Shown here: piece after piece, positions 16,003 through 24,132 of the stretch | Position numbering within the stretch: the stretch's first letter is position 1 | Layout of the letters: each line of letters starts with the position of its first letter | Assembly: GCF_028736155.1 (NCBI RefSeq) | Contig: NZ_CP117879.1 | Span: forward strand, 2,542,001-2,606,000 | Length of the DNA: 64,000 nucleotides | Direction: 5' to 3' | From: Flavobacterium sp. KACC 22763 | Lineage (GTDB): Bacteria > Bacteroidota > Bacteroidia > Flavobacteriales > Flavobacteriaceae | Position numbers and translations under genes: made by a program | The notes under the pieces: generated by a model | Told to the model about the DNA's origin: nothing | What the model saw: only the letters and a program-made list of their open reading frames with translations | The model's database searches: none

Positions 16003-17787
16003 ATGATAAAAAAATATTTCAGACGACTTGAAAGTATAATTGCTTTGGCTCAATCTTTAATGACTCCAAAACAGTTCCTTTTTTTATCTAGCGTTTTAAC
16101 TGGAATATCATGTGCTTTTGCCGTGATTGCCCTTAAAACATTCGCCCACAGCGTCTTCTCTTTTGCCACATACATTAATGGAATTCTAAAACTGAGTTTC
16201 ATCAACAGTATTTTGCCCATTATTGGTATTACATTAACCGTTTTTGTTGTAAATAAAGTTCTTAACGGAAGTATACAAAAAGGAACTTCTCAGATACTTT
16301 ATGCTGTTGCCAAAAAAGCCAGCATTATCCCCAAAAAACAAATGTACGCGCAGATTGTAACCAGTTCGTTAACGGTTGGATTAGGAGGTTCGGCAGGTTT
16401 AGAGAGTCCCATCGTAATTACTGGAGCAGCATTTGGTTCAAATTATGCCCAGAATTATAAGATGCAATATAAAGATCGAACTTTATTAATTGGATGCGGA
16501 GTCGCAGCTGGAATCGCAGCAGCGTTCAACGCCCCAATTGCTGGAGTTCTTTTTGCTATTGAAGTTTTATTGGTAGATGTCAGCATTTCTGCTTTTACCC
16601 CAATTATGATTTCGGCTGCAACAGGTGCTTTGGTTTCTGCAATTGTGCTAGACGAAAGCATACTTTTAAGTTTCAAAAAACAGGAAACATTTGATTATCA
16701 TAACATCCCCTTTTATGTTATTTTAGGTGTGCTCACTGGATTGGCTGCAATTTACTACTCAAGAAATTTCCAAAGAGTAGAACATTATTTTGCCAAACAA
16801 CAAATCAATCCATATAAAAAAGCGTTGATTGGGTCATCGTTATTGGCACTGTTGATTTTTATTTTTCCAACACTTTTTGGTGAAGGATATGAGAGCATCA
16901 AAACCCTGTCTAATACAGATCCGGGACAATTATTAGACAATACTTTATTTGCCGATTTTAGAAACAATCAATGGGTTTTGCTTTTATTTATTGGCGCTAC
17001 TATGATGGTTAAAGTATTTGCTTCGGGCTTAACTCTTGGAAGCGGAGGAAATGGAGGGAACTTTGCTCCTTCTCTATTCTTAGGATCTTATTTGGGATAT
17101 TTCTTTTCTAAACTAGTTACACTTATCGGCTTATCAAAACTTCCTATCAGTAATTTTACAATGGTCGGAATGGCTGGAATTCTAAGTGGTTTATTTCATG
17201 CTCCTCTGACTGCCATCTTCTTAATTGCTGAAATTACTGGAGGTTACGGATTAATGATTCCGCTAATGATTGTTTCTTCCATCAGTTTTGCCATTTCTAA
17301 ACGTTTTGAAAAGTATTCGCTTGACGTAAAAGGATTAGCCAAAAAAGGCCATGCGTTTACAAGCAATAAAGATTCTAATATTTTATCAACTTTAGATATC
17401 GATTCGATTATTCAGTGTGATTATTTGACAGTGCATCCAGATGAAAATTTGACTAAACTGGTTGATCTTATTTCGCATTCCAACCAAGTTGTTTTTGCAG
17501 TTGTAAATAATGAAAAAGATTTGGTCGGAGTAGTTCACTTTAATGATATTCGAGAGATTATTTTCAATACTTACCGTGTAAAATATACTTTTATTAGAGA
17601 CGTAATGAAAGTACCAACAACTACAATTTCTACACTTGACAGCATGGAAATTGTAATGCGAAAATTTGAAACTTCAAAATCTGCCTTTCTTCCTGTTTTA
17701 AGAGATGGAAAATACCACGGATTTATTTCCAAATCAATAGCACTCGAAGCTTACAGAACAAAACTTCGTTCCATGACTATTGAATAG
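16003..17787 (+). CDS. ClC-family chloride channel/antiporter with C-terminal CBS domains
   Basis: A 594-residue membrane protein. The ClC selectivity segments are visible: GSAGLESP (with the gating glutamate) in the first half and GSGGNGGNFAPSLFLG in the second, across roughly ten membrane helices (1-430). Two CBS domains fill about 455-590 (DYLTVHPDENLTKLV... and DVMKVPTTTISTLDSME...), as in ClCs regulated by nucleotides. Whether it is a channel or an H+/Cl- exchanger cannot be decided here. Confidence 0.93.
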   Translation: MIKKYFRRLESIIALAQSLMTPKQFLFLSSVLTGISCAFAVIALKTFAHSVFSFATYINGILKLSFINSILPIIGITLTVFVVNKVLNGSIQKGTSQILYAVAKKASIIPKKQMYAQIVTSSLTVGLGGSAGLESPIVITGAAFGSNYAQNYKMQYKDRTLLIGCGVAAGIAAAFNAPIAGVLFAIEVLLVDVSISAFTPIMISAATGALVSAIVLDESILLSFKKQETFDYHNIPFYVILGVLTGLAAIYYSRNFQRVEHYFAKQQINPYKKALIGSSLLALLIFIFPTLFGEGYESIKTLSNTDPGQLLDNTLFADFRNNQWVLLLFIGATMMVKVFASGLTLGSGGNGGNFAPSLFLGSYLGYFFSKLVTLIGLSKLPISNFTMVGMAGILSGLFHAPLTAIFLIAEITGGYGLMIPLMIVSSISFAISKRFEKYSLDVKGLAKKGHAFTSNKDSNILSTLDIDSIIQCDYLTVHPDENLTKLVDLISHSNQVVFAVVNNEKDLVGVVHFNDIREIIFNTYRVKYTFIRDVMKVPTTTISTLDSMEIVMRKFETSKSAFLPVLRDGKYHGFISKSIALEAYRTKLRSMTIE

Positions 17788-17788
17788 C

Positions 17789-17832
17789 CTTAATATCGGA
17801 TACGTTAAAAATTTTATTTATCCGATATTAAG
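17789..17832. promoter_or_regulatory. 14-bp perfect inverted repeat over the Fic gene promoter
   Basis: CTTAATATCGGATA (17789-17802) is exactly complementary to 17819-17832 across a 16-nt spacer. It begins 1 nt after the ClC stop and ends 4 bp before the -7 element of the Fic gene, so it covers the -33 region. An operator is the best reading; no T-run follows, so it is not a normal terminator. Confidence 0.5.
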
Positions 17833-17835
17833 AAG

Positions 17836-17843
17836 TATCTTTG
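17836..17843 (+). promoter_or_regulatory. -7 element for the Fic gene; possibly leaderless transcript
   Basis: TATCTTTG matches TAnnTTTG exactly. The ATG at 17851 lies only 8 nt downstream, so transcription would start at or within a few bases of the start codon. Confidence 0.5.
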
Positions 17844-17850
17844 TAGGATT

Positions 17851-18804
17851 ATGTTTAATATTGACCTAACATACAGAGAAGAATTTCAATCAACCTTTGA
17901 TCGATTGTACCAAAAAAGGCAAGAACTGCAAAACAGCAGACCATTGCCTAATATTGCCTTGAATAAAATACGAGAAAGTCTTTCTCTAGAATGGACTTAC
18001 AACTCAAACAGTATTGAAGGAAATACACTTAGTTTGAGAGAAACCCAAATGGTTATTCAAGAAGGAATTACCATTAAAGGAAAATCGCTGCGTGAACATT
18101 TTGAAACCCATAATCATGACAAAGCTATTGATTACCTCTACACTATTGTTGATGAGAATTATAAACTAAGAAGTATCGATATTCTGTCTATTCATGGTTT
18201 GGCAATGCGTTCCATCGAGGAAGATTTTGCTGGAAGAATTCGTAACGGAGGAGTTCGAATTTCAGGAGCTAATTTCATGCCTCCAAATGCTAATAAAGTT
18301 TCAGATTATTTAGACGAGCTAATCGAGTTTATCAATACAAATCCTTTAGATTTAAACGATATAGAATTGGCAACAATCTACCATCATAAACTAGTCTAGA
18401 TTCATCCTTTTTTTGATGGAAATGGGCGCACGGTTCGATTAAGCATGAATTTATTATTGATGCGAAGTGGTTTTCCGCCTGCTATTATTCTAAAAAATGA
18501 TCGCAAGAAATATTACGAAGCGCTCAATCAAGCAAATAATGGAAATTATCAAAAATTGACGCTTTTAATGTGTCAGGCACTCGAAAGAACGCTTAATATT
18601 TATCTTGGCGCGATGCCTGAAAGCCCTTATGACTATCAGTCAATTCAAAATATTGTGAGCGAACCAAATACACCTTATAGTCAAGAATATGTTAGTTTAT
18701 TGGCCAGAACAGGAAAAATTGATGCTTACAAAGAAGGCCGAAATTGGTATACCACCAAAGAAGCCATTGAAAACTATATGGCAACCCGAAAAAGAAAGCG
18801 CTAG
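17851..18804 (+). pseudogene. Fic-family protein interrupted by an in-frame amber stop
   Basis: One frame from 17851 to 18804 encodes a Fic AMPylase-type protein of about 317 codons, broken by a TAG at 18397-18399 (codon 183). Two codons later comes the Fic motif HPFFDGNGRTVR (catalytic His about 185). The context KLV-stop-IHPFF suggests a TGG to TAG change. The first part carries the inhibitory helix motif SNSIEGN with its glutamate; the last part ends in a small helix-turn-helix-like domain (LARTGKIDAYKEGRNWYTTKEAIENYM). Restart at the ATG at 18445 would give a 119-residue piece without the catalytic motif. Unless the stop is read through or is a sequencing error, no active enzyme is made. 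Confidence 0.88.
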
Positions 18805-18880
18805 TTTATACTAGCGTTTTTTGTTACTAATTGTAACATAAAGTTTTGCTATCGAGCACTAAAAGAACAAATCAAAGTGG

Positions 18881-18888
18881 TAACTTTG
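18881..18888 (+). promoter_or_regulatory. -7 element for uvrA
   Basis: TAACTTTG matches TAnnTTTG and is 17 nt upstream of the ATG at 18906. It shows that the longer possible start at 18846 would lie upstream of transcription and is wrong. Confidence 0.55.
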
Positions 18889-18905
18889 CGTTTTTGCTCA
18901 AAATT

Positions 18906-21737
18906 ATGCTAGATAAAGACAATACTATTGAAGTTCTTGGTGCAAGAGTTCATAATCTAAAAAATATCGATATATCTATTCCGCGTGAAAAACTGGTTGT
19001 AATTACTGGTTTATCAGGTTCGGGAAAATCTTCTTTGGCATTTGATACTATTTATGCTGAGGGGCAGCGTCGCTATGTTGAAACGTTTTCTGCCTATGCG
19101 AGACAATTCCTTGGCGGATTGGAGCGCCCTGATGTAGATAAAATCGACGGCCTTTCTCCTGTAATTGCGATTGAACAAAAAACAACAAGTAAAAGTCCGC
19201 GCTCTACGGTTGGAACGATTACTGAAATTTACGATTTCCTTAGACTTTTATATGCACGTGGTGCAGATGCGTACAGTTATAACACGGGCGAAAAAATGGT
19301 TTCGTACTCTGATGAACAGATTAAAGATCTGATTATTCAGGATTATAGCGGAAAACGAATCAATATTCTAGCGCCAGTAATTAAAGCCAGAAAAGGGCAT
19401 TATGCGGAATTATTCCAGCAGATTACCAAACAAGGATTCTTGAAAGTTCGTGTAAACGGCGAAGTTCAAGATTTGGTTGCAGGAATGAAATTGGATCGTT
19501 ACAAAACACACGATATTGAGATTGTTGTTGATAGAATGGTAATCGAAGATAATTCTGATACGCAAAAAAGATTATCAGAAAGCATCAATACTGCGATGCA
19601 TCACGGTGAAGATGTCTTGATGATTTTAGATCAGGATTCTAATGAAGTGCGTTATTTCAGCCGTAATTTAATGTGTCCTTCAACAGGAATATCGTACCAA
19701 AATCCAGAACCAAATTTATTCTCTTTCAACTCTCCAAAAGGTGCTTGTCCGCATTGCAATGGATTGGGAACAGTACACGAAATCAACGTTAAAAAGATTA
19801 TTCCGAATCCGAAATTATCTATAAAAGCAGGTGGTTTTGCTCCGCTTGGCGAATACAAATCTTCATGGATTTTCAAACAATTGGAAACTATTGGAGAAAA
19901 ATTCGGATTTAAAATTACGGATCCGATTGAAAAGATTCCAGAAGAAGCCATGCAAATGATTTTGTATGGCGGAAAAGATAAATTTTCAATCAACTCAAAA
20001 GATCTTGGCGTAACAAGGGAATATAAAATTGATTTTGAGGGAATTTCCAACTTCATCAAAAATCAATATGACGAAAGTGCCACAACCAGCATAAAACGTT
20101 GGGCAAAAGATTTTATGGACGAAATTAACTGTCCTGTTTGTGATGGCTCACGCCTTAAAAAAGAAGCATTATTTTTTAGGGTAAATGAAAAAAATATCAC
20201 CGAATTGTGTGATATGGATATTTCAGATTTAACAGCTTGGTTTCAAGATTTAAATAGCCATTTGACAGACAAACAGCTTTTAATTGCATCTGAAGTTGTA
20301 AAAGAAATCAAAGACCGTTTGAATTTCTTGATGAATGTTGGTTTGAATTATCTGGCTTTAAGCCGAAGTTCAAAATCGCTTTCTGGTGGTGAAGCACAGC
20401 GTATTCGTCTAGCAACACAAATTGGTTCGCAATTGGTTGGCGTTTTATATATTTTGGATGAACCAAGTATTGGTTTACACCAAAGAGATAATGAAAAACT
20501 AATTCATTCTTTGGAACAATTACGCGATATCGGAAACTCTGTTATTGTGGTTGAACACGATAAAGACATGATCGAAACAGCAGATTATGTTATTGATATT
20601 GGCCCAAAAGCGGGTAAATATGGTGGAGAAATCATCAGTATTGGGACACCGAAAGAAACTTTAGCTTCGAACACTATTACCGCTCAATATTTGAATGGTA
20701 AAATGAAATTTGACATTCCGAAGAAAAGGAGAAAAGGAAATGGCAAATTCTTAAAACTGACTGGAGCAACAGGAAATAACTTAAAAAATGTTTCTATTGA
20801 AATTCCATTAGGTCAATTAACCTGTGTTACAGGAGTTTCTGGAAGTGGAAAATCGACTTTAATTAACGAAACGCTTTATCCTATTTTAAATGCGTATTAT
20901 TTTAATGGCGTAAAAAAACCGCAACCTTATAAAAAGATTGAAGGTTTAGAACATATCGACAAAGTAATTGATATTGACCAAAGTCCGATTGGAAGAACAC
21001 CACGTTCGAATCCTGCAACATATACAGAGGTTTTCACTGAAATCAGAAATCTGTTCACTATGACTTCTGAAAGTATGATTCGTGGTTATAAAGCAGGACG
21101 TTTTAGCTTTAACGTAAAAGGCGGACGTTGCGAAACCTGCGAAGGTTCTGGTGTAAGAACAATCGAAATGAACTTTTTACCGGACGTTTACGTAGAATGT
21201 GAAACGTGTCAAGGCAAACGTTTCAACAGAGAAACTTTAGAAATTAGATATAAAGGGAAATCTATTTCTGATGTTTTGGATATGACGGTTGATGAAGCGG
21301 TTCCGTTTTTTGAAAACATTCCGAAGATTTATAGAAAAATCAAAACCATTCAAGATGTTGGTTTGGGCTACATTACACTTGGTCAGCAAAGCACAACACT
21401 TTCGGGTGGTGAAGCACAACGTATTAAATTGGCAGGAGAATTGTCTAAAAAAGATACTGGAAATACATTTTATATTCTAGATGAGCCAACAACAGGTTTG
21501 CACTTTGAAGACATTCGCGTTTTGATGGAAGTAATCAATAAATTGGTTGATAAAGGAAATACAATTTTGGTAATCGAACATAATATGGACGTTATCAAAC
21601 TTGCCGATTATATTATTGACATTGGTCCAGAAGGCGGAAAAGGCGGCGGTCAATTGGTTGCCAAAGGAACGCCAGAAGAAGTGGCTCAGAATAAAAAGAG
21701 TTATACGGCTAAGTTTTTGAAAAAAGAGCTAGAGTAA
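18906..21737 (+). CDS. uvrA: Excinuclease ABC subunit A
   Basis: A 943-residue DNA damage sensor of nucleotide excision repair, working with UvrB and UvrC. Two ABC ATPase modules are present: Walker [10 protein letters not shown] near the N-terminus and GVSGSGKST in the second half, signatures [15 protein letters not shown] and [15 protein letters not shown], Walker [13 protein letters not shown] and [12 protein letters not shown]. Zinc-finger cysteines appear as CPHCNGLG / CPVCDGSR in the first half and CETCEGSG / CETCQGKR in the second. Length is normal. Start chosen at MLDKDNT from the -7 element. Confidence 0.98.
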   Translation: MLDKDNTIEVLGARVHNLKNIDISIPREKLVVITGLSGSGKSSLAFDTIYAEGQRRYVETFSAYARQFLGGLERPDVDKIDGLSPVIAIEQKTTSKSPRSTVGTITEIYDFLRLLYARGADAYSYNTGEKMVSYSDEQIKDLIIQDYSGKRINILAPVIKARKGHYAELFQQITKQGFLKVRVNGEVQDLVAGMKLDRYKTHDIEIVVDRMVIEDNSDTQKRLSESINTAMHHGEDVLMILDQDSNEVRYFSRNLMCPSTGISYQNPEPNLFSFNSPKGACPHCNGLGTVHEINVKKIIPNPKLSIKAGGFAPLGEYKSSWIFKQLETIGEKFGFKITDPIEKIPEEAMQMILYGGKDKFSINSKDLGVTREYKIDFEGISNFIKNQYDESATTSIKRWAKDFMDEINCPVCDGSRLKKEALFFRVNEKNITELCDMDISDLTAWFQDLNSHLTDKQLLIASEVVKEIKDRLNFLMNVGLNYLALSRSSKSLSGGEAQRIRLATQIGSQLVGVLYILDEPSIGLHQRDNEKLIHSLEQLRDIGNSVIVVEHDKDMIETADYVIDIGPKAGKYGGEIISIGTPKETLASNTITAQYLNGKMKFDIPKKRRKGNGKFLKLTGATGNNLKNVSIEIPLGQLTCVTGVSGSGKSTLINETLYPILNAYYFNGVKKPQPYKKIEGLEHIDKVIDIDQSPIGRTPRSNPATYTEVFTEIRNLFTMTSESMIRGYKAGRFSFNVKGGRCETCEGSGVRTIEMNFLPDVYVECETCQGKRFNRETLEIRYKGKSISDVLDMTVDEAVPFFENIPKIYRKIKTIQDVGLGYITLGQQSTTLSGGEAQRIKLAGELSKKDTGNTFYILDEPTTGLHFEDIRVLMEVINKLVDKGNTILVIEHNMDVIKLADYIIDIGPEGGKGGGQLVAKGTPEEVAQNKKSYTAKFLKKELE

Positions 21738-21749
21738 TATTTTAAATAT

Positions 21750-22823
21750 ATGAAGAAAATCATTTTCCTTTTGTTATTGGTAAATCACGCTATATTTAGT
21801 CAGCAAATAGAAACTTTTAATGACCCTAAAAATTATTATCAAGTTGCAATCAGTGATTTTAAAATTAACCCAACACTACATGTTTTTCCAACTAACCAAA
21901 AAGATCTTGATTTTAAAAAGGGAAAACCTATTAAAAATATTAGCTGCTATTATGATGATAATACTGCAAAAACATATTATATCGAATTTACGCCTGATGG
22001 TAAAATAACGAAGAATGAAGATTTTTATCGAAACCAAAAAATCATATTTAATTACTCTAAAGAAATCATTACTAGACAGCACTATGAAATTAGAAACGAC
22101 AAATCAGAAAGATTAAGTTCTATAGATAGTATTGTTTATAATCACAACAATAATATTGTAAGAAAATCATTAACTAATTATGATTTAAAACAAAAAATTT
22201 ATGAAATAAATGTTACTGATTATGAATATTTAGAAAAAAATAAATTAGCAAAAATGTATCAATATAGCATCGCAGAAAATATGCCATACCTTGCTGGAAA
22301 TTTATCTATTTATGAGTACAAAATGAGTATCATTACAGAAAAAAAATATCATTTTGAAAATAATAATCATAGCTCGAAAAAATTAAAAAAGGATTCAATA
22401 ACAATTAATCCCAATTTCAGTAAAAATGTTTATTACCTAAACAAAAAAGGAGAAATTTCAAAATTTGATCATTTTTACAAAGATAAGAGTATAGATAAAT
22501 CAACTAATCTAAAATATGACGATTTCAGTAAAATCACTTCAATTACTTCTACTTATTTTGATGAACCTGATACTCAAACTTTTAAATTTGACATTAATAA
22601 TAACCTTACGGAATTGACTTATGATGGAGCAATTCGAAAATGCAAATACGATAAAAATAATAATCTCATATCTGATATATTAACCGATAAGGAGACTAAT
22701 CAAAATATTTTCGCTATACAGCAAAAATATCAGTATGACACAAACAATAACTGGACTTCAATTGTAATTTTTAAAAATGGATCTTTTGATACCAAAATGA
22801 CTCGAAAAATAAATTATTATTAA
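21750..22823 (+). CDS. Hypothetical exported protein with YD-like strand repeats
   Basis: I do not recognise the family. The product is 357 residues with a signal peptide (MKKIIFLLLLVNHAIFSQ). The rest is rich in Asn, Lys, Tyr and Asp, with recurring short strands (KTYYIEFTPDGKITK, NLKYDDFSKITSITSTYFD, CKYDKNNNLISDIL, YQYDTNNNWTSIVIF) like the YD-type beta repeats of secreted wall-associated proteins. It is clearly more AT- and Asn/Lys-rich than its neighbours, typical of accessory genes. It starts 12 nt after uvrA but a functional link is unlikely. Confidence 0.7.
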   Translation: MKKIIFLLLLVNHAIFSQQIETFNDPKNYYQVAISDFKINPTLHVFPTNQKDLDFKKGKPIKNISCYYDDNTAKTYYIEFTPDGKITKNEDFYRNQKIIFNYSKEIITRQHYEIRNDKSERLSSIDSIVYNHNNNIVRKSLTNYDLKQKIYEINVTDYEYLEKNKLAKMYQYSIAENMPYLAGNLSIYEYKMSIITEKKYHFENNNHSSKKLKKDSITINPNFSKNVYYLNKKGEISKFDHFYKDKSIDKSTNLKYDDFSKITSITSTYFDEPDTQTFKFDINNNLTELTYDGAIRKCKYDKNNNLISDILTDKETNQNIFAIQQKYQYDTNNNWTSIVIFKNGSFDTKMTRKINYY

Positions 22824-23020
22824 AACACTGTTTTTTCATCGCACAGATCACTGATATTCAAAACAAATCGATAAAACAAAACTTTATCTCTCCACTTTTA
22901 CAATCTAATAATTTCGTATTTCTATAACAATTCTAGAAAAAAGCGTTAATTTAGTGTCCGCTTTTTTTGAAAAATTCAAGCTTTTTAAAGAAAACATGTT
23001 TCAATTAAACCGAATGTTTA
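22824..23020. other. Non-coding spacer between the hypothetical gene and the flavo-1-like element
   Basis: Apart from the terminator at 22937-22968 I see nothing coding here. The short words near 22849 (CGCACAGATCACTGAT) resemble fragments of degenerate intergenic repeats elsewhere in the window. Confidence 0.4.
22937..22968 (+). terminator. Intrinsic terminator
   Basis: AAAAAAGCG (22937-22945) pairs with CGCTTTTTT (22959-22967) across a 13-nt loop, with a continuing T-run. It probably ends the uvrA-hypothetical transcript. Confidence 0.65.
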
Positions 23021-23113
23021 TTTGAAACCAACTGCCCTAGCCCTGATGGGAGCGGCATCCTTTTGTGGCGGGGTTCGCCACAAAAGATATAGCGGACAGC
23101 AGGAATCAGCTCC
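23021..23113 (+). ncRNA. Flavo-1-like structured element, copy 1
   Basis: The block contains GCCCTAGCCCTGATGGGAGC, a perfect hairpin TTTTGTGGCG / CGCCACAAAA with a 5-nt loop, then GATATAGCGGACAGCAGG and AGCTCC. Nearly the same block occurs in opposite orientation at 44273-44380, and conservation is strongest outside the hairpin tip, as expected for a structured RNA. I recall the flavo-1 RNA motif of Flavobacteria as having this layout, but could not check it. It lies 73 nt upstream of the LOG-family gene on the same strand. A DNA repeat is the alternative. Confidence 0.55.
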
Positions 23114-23185
23114 TTCCTTCGACTACGCTCAGGATGACAAAATGGGACAAAAACATAAATAAAATAATAAATTAAAATACCTAAA

Positions 23186-23914
23186 ATGAGATTAGAAGAT
23201 TTTGATAATGATGAAGATAAAGTAATTCAGGATCGTTTGAAACAAAGAACCTGGAATGAAATTAAAACCAATGACAGCTGGGCAATTTTTAAAATTATGT
23301 CTGAGTTTGTAAATGGTTACGAAGCAATGGGACGTATTGGTCCTTGTGTTTCTATTTTTGGATCGGCAAGAACAAAACCAGATGACAAGTACTATCAATT
23401 GGCAGAAAAAATCGCTTATAAAATCAGTAAAGCAGGTTACGGTGTGATTACAGGAGGTGGTCCCGGAATTATGGAAGCTGGAAATAAAGGTGCGCATTTG
23501 GGCGGAGGAACTTCGGTTGGTTTAAATATCGAACTTCCGTTTGAACAGCATTTTAATCCGTATATTGATCACGATAAAAACTTGAATTTCGACTATTTCT
23601 TTGTGAGAAAAGTAATGTTCGTAAAGTATTCGCAAGGGTTTGTAGTTATGCCAGGAGGTTTTGGAACTTTGGACGAAATGTTTGAAGCAATCACTTTGAT
23701 TCAGACTAAGAAAATTGGAAAATTCCCTATTATTCTAGTTGGAGTTGAATTCTGGTCTGGCTTGATCGAATGGGTTAAAACTGTTTTGGTTGAAAAAATG
23801 CATACAGTAAGCCCTGAAGATTTGAATTTATTTAAAATTGTAGACACAGAAGACGAAGTTGTAGAAGCATTGGATAAATTCTACAAAAAGTACGATTTAA
23901 GTCCGAATTTCTAA
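23186..23914 (+). CDS. LOG-family protein (TIGR00730 Rossmann fold)
   Basis: A 242-residue cytoplasmic protein of the LOG (Lonely Guy) / lysine decarboxylase-like family. The defining motif PGGxGTxxE is present as PGGFGTLDE, preceded by GYGVITGGGPGIMEAGNKGA and the conserved RKVMFVKYSQG. Characterised members are phosphoribohydrolases that release free bases from nucleoside monophosphates. Despite older names, lysine decarboxylase activity is not expected. A flavo-1-like element precedes it. Confidence 0.92.
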   Translation: MRLEDFDNDEDKVIQDRLKQRTWNEIKTNDSWAIFKIMSEFVNGYEAMGRIGPCVSIFGSARTKPDDKYYQLAEKIAYKISKAGYGVITGGGPGIMEAGNKGAHLGGGTSVGLNIELPFEQHFNPYIDHDKNLNFDYFFVRKVMFVKYSQGFVVMPGGFGTLDEMFEAITLIQTKKIGKFPIILVGVEFWSGLIEWVKTVLVEKMHTVSPEDLNLFKIVDTEDEVVEALDKFYKKYDLSPNF

Positions 23915-23921
23915 TTTTCAA

Positions 23922-24000
23922 AACCATATAAGTAATATAAGCTCATTTAAAAGTATATTTTTAAGCTTTGCGCTAAATACACTTATATCACTCATATGGT
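23922..24000. repeat. Imperfect inverted repeat (ACCATATAAGTAATATAAG type)
   Basis: The left arm at about 23922-23942 matches the complement of the right arm at about 23980-24000 with a few mismatches (ACCATA, AGT and ATATAAG conserved). Non-coding, between the LOG gene and its terminator. Confidence 0.5.
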
Positions 24001-24029
24001 TAAAATATACTGCAAATACGCAAAAATTG

Positions 24030-24057
24030 AAAGCTGTTTTTTTAAACAGCTTTTTTT
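24030..24057 (+). terminator. Intrinsic terminator downstream of the LOG gene
   Basis: AAAGCTGTTT (24030-24039) pairs with AAACAGCTTT (24044-24053) over a 4-nt T loop, with T-rich sequence after it. Confidence 0.8.
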
Positions 24058-24132
24058 ATACTATTTTTACAAAAATCCGTAACTTCAATATGTCCGTAAC
24101 ATAAGTATCTCTTATAACTTTTAAGCCATTAT

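Noticed and set aside
23186..23914. Lysine decarboxylase as the function of the LOG-family gene.
   Set aside because: The PGGxGTxxE motif marks phosphoribohydrolases; the older name is a misannotation.
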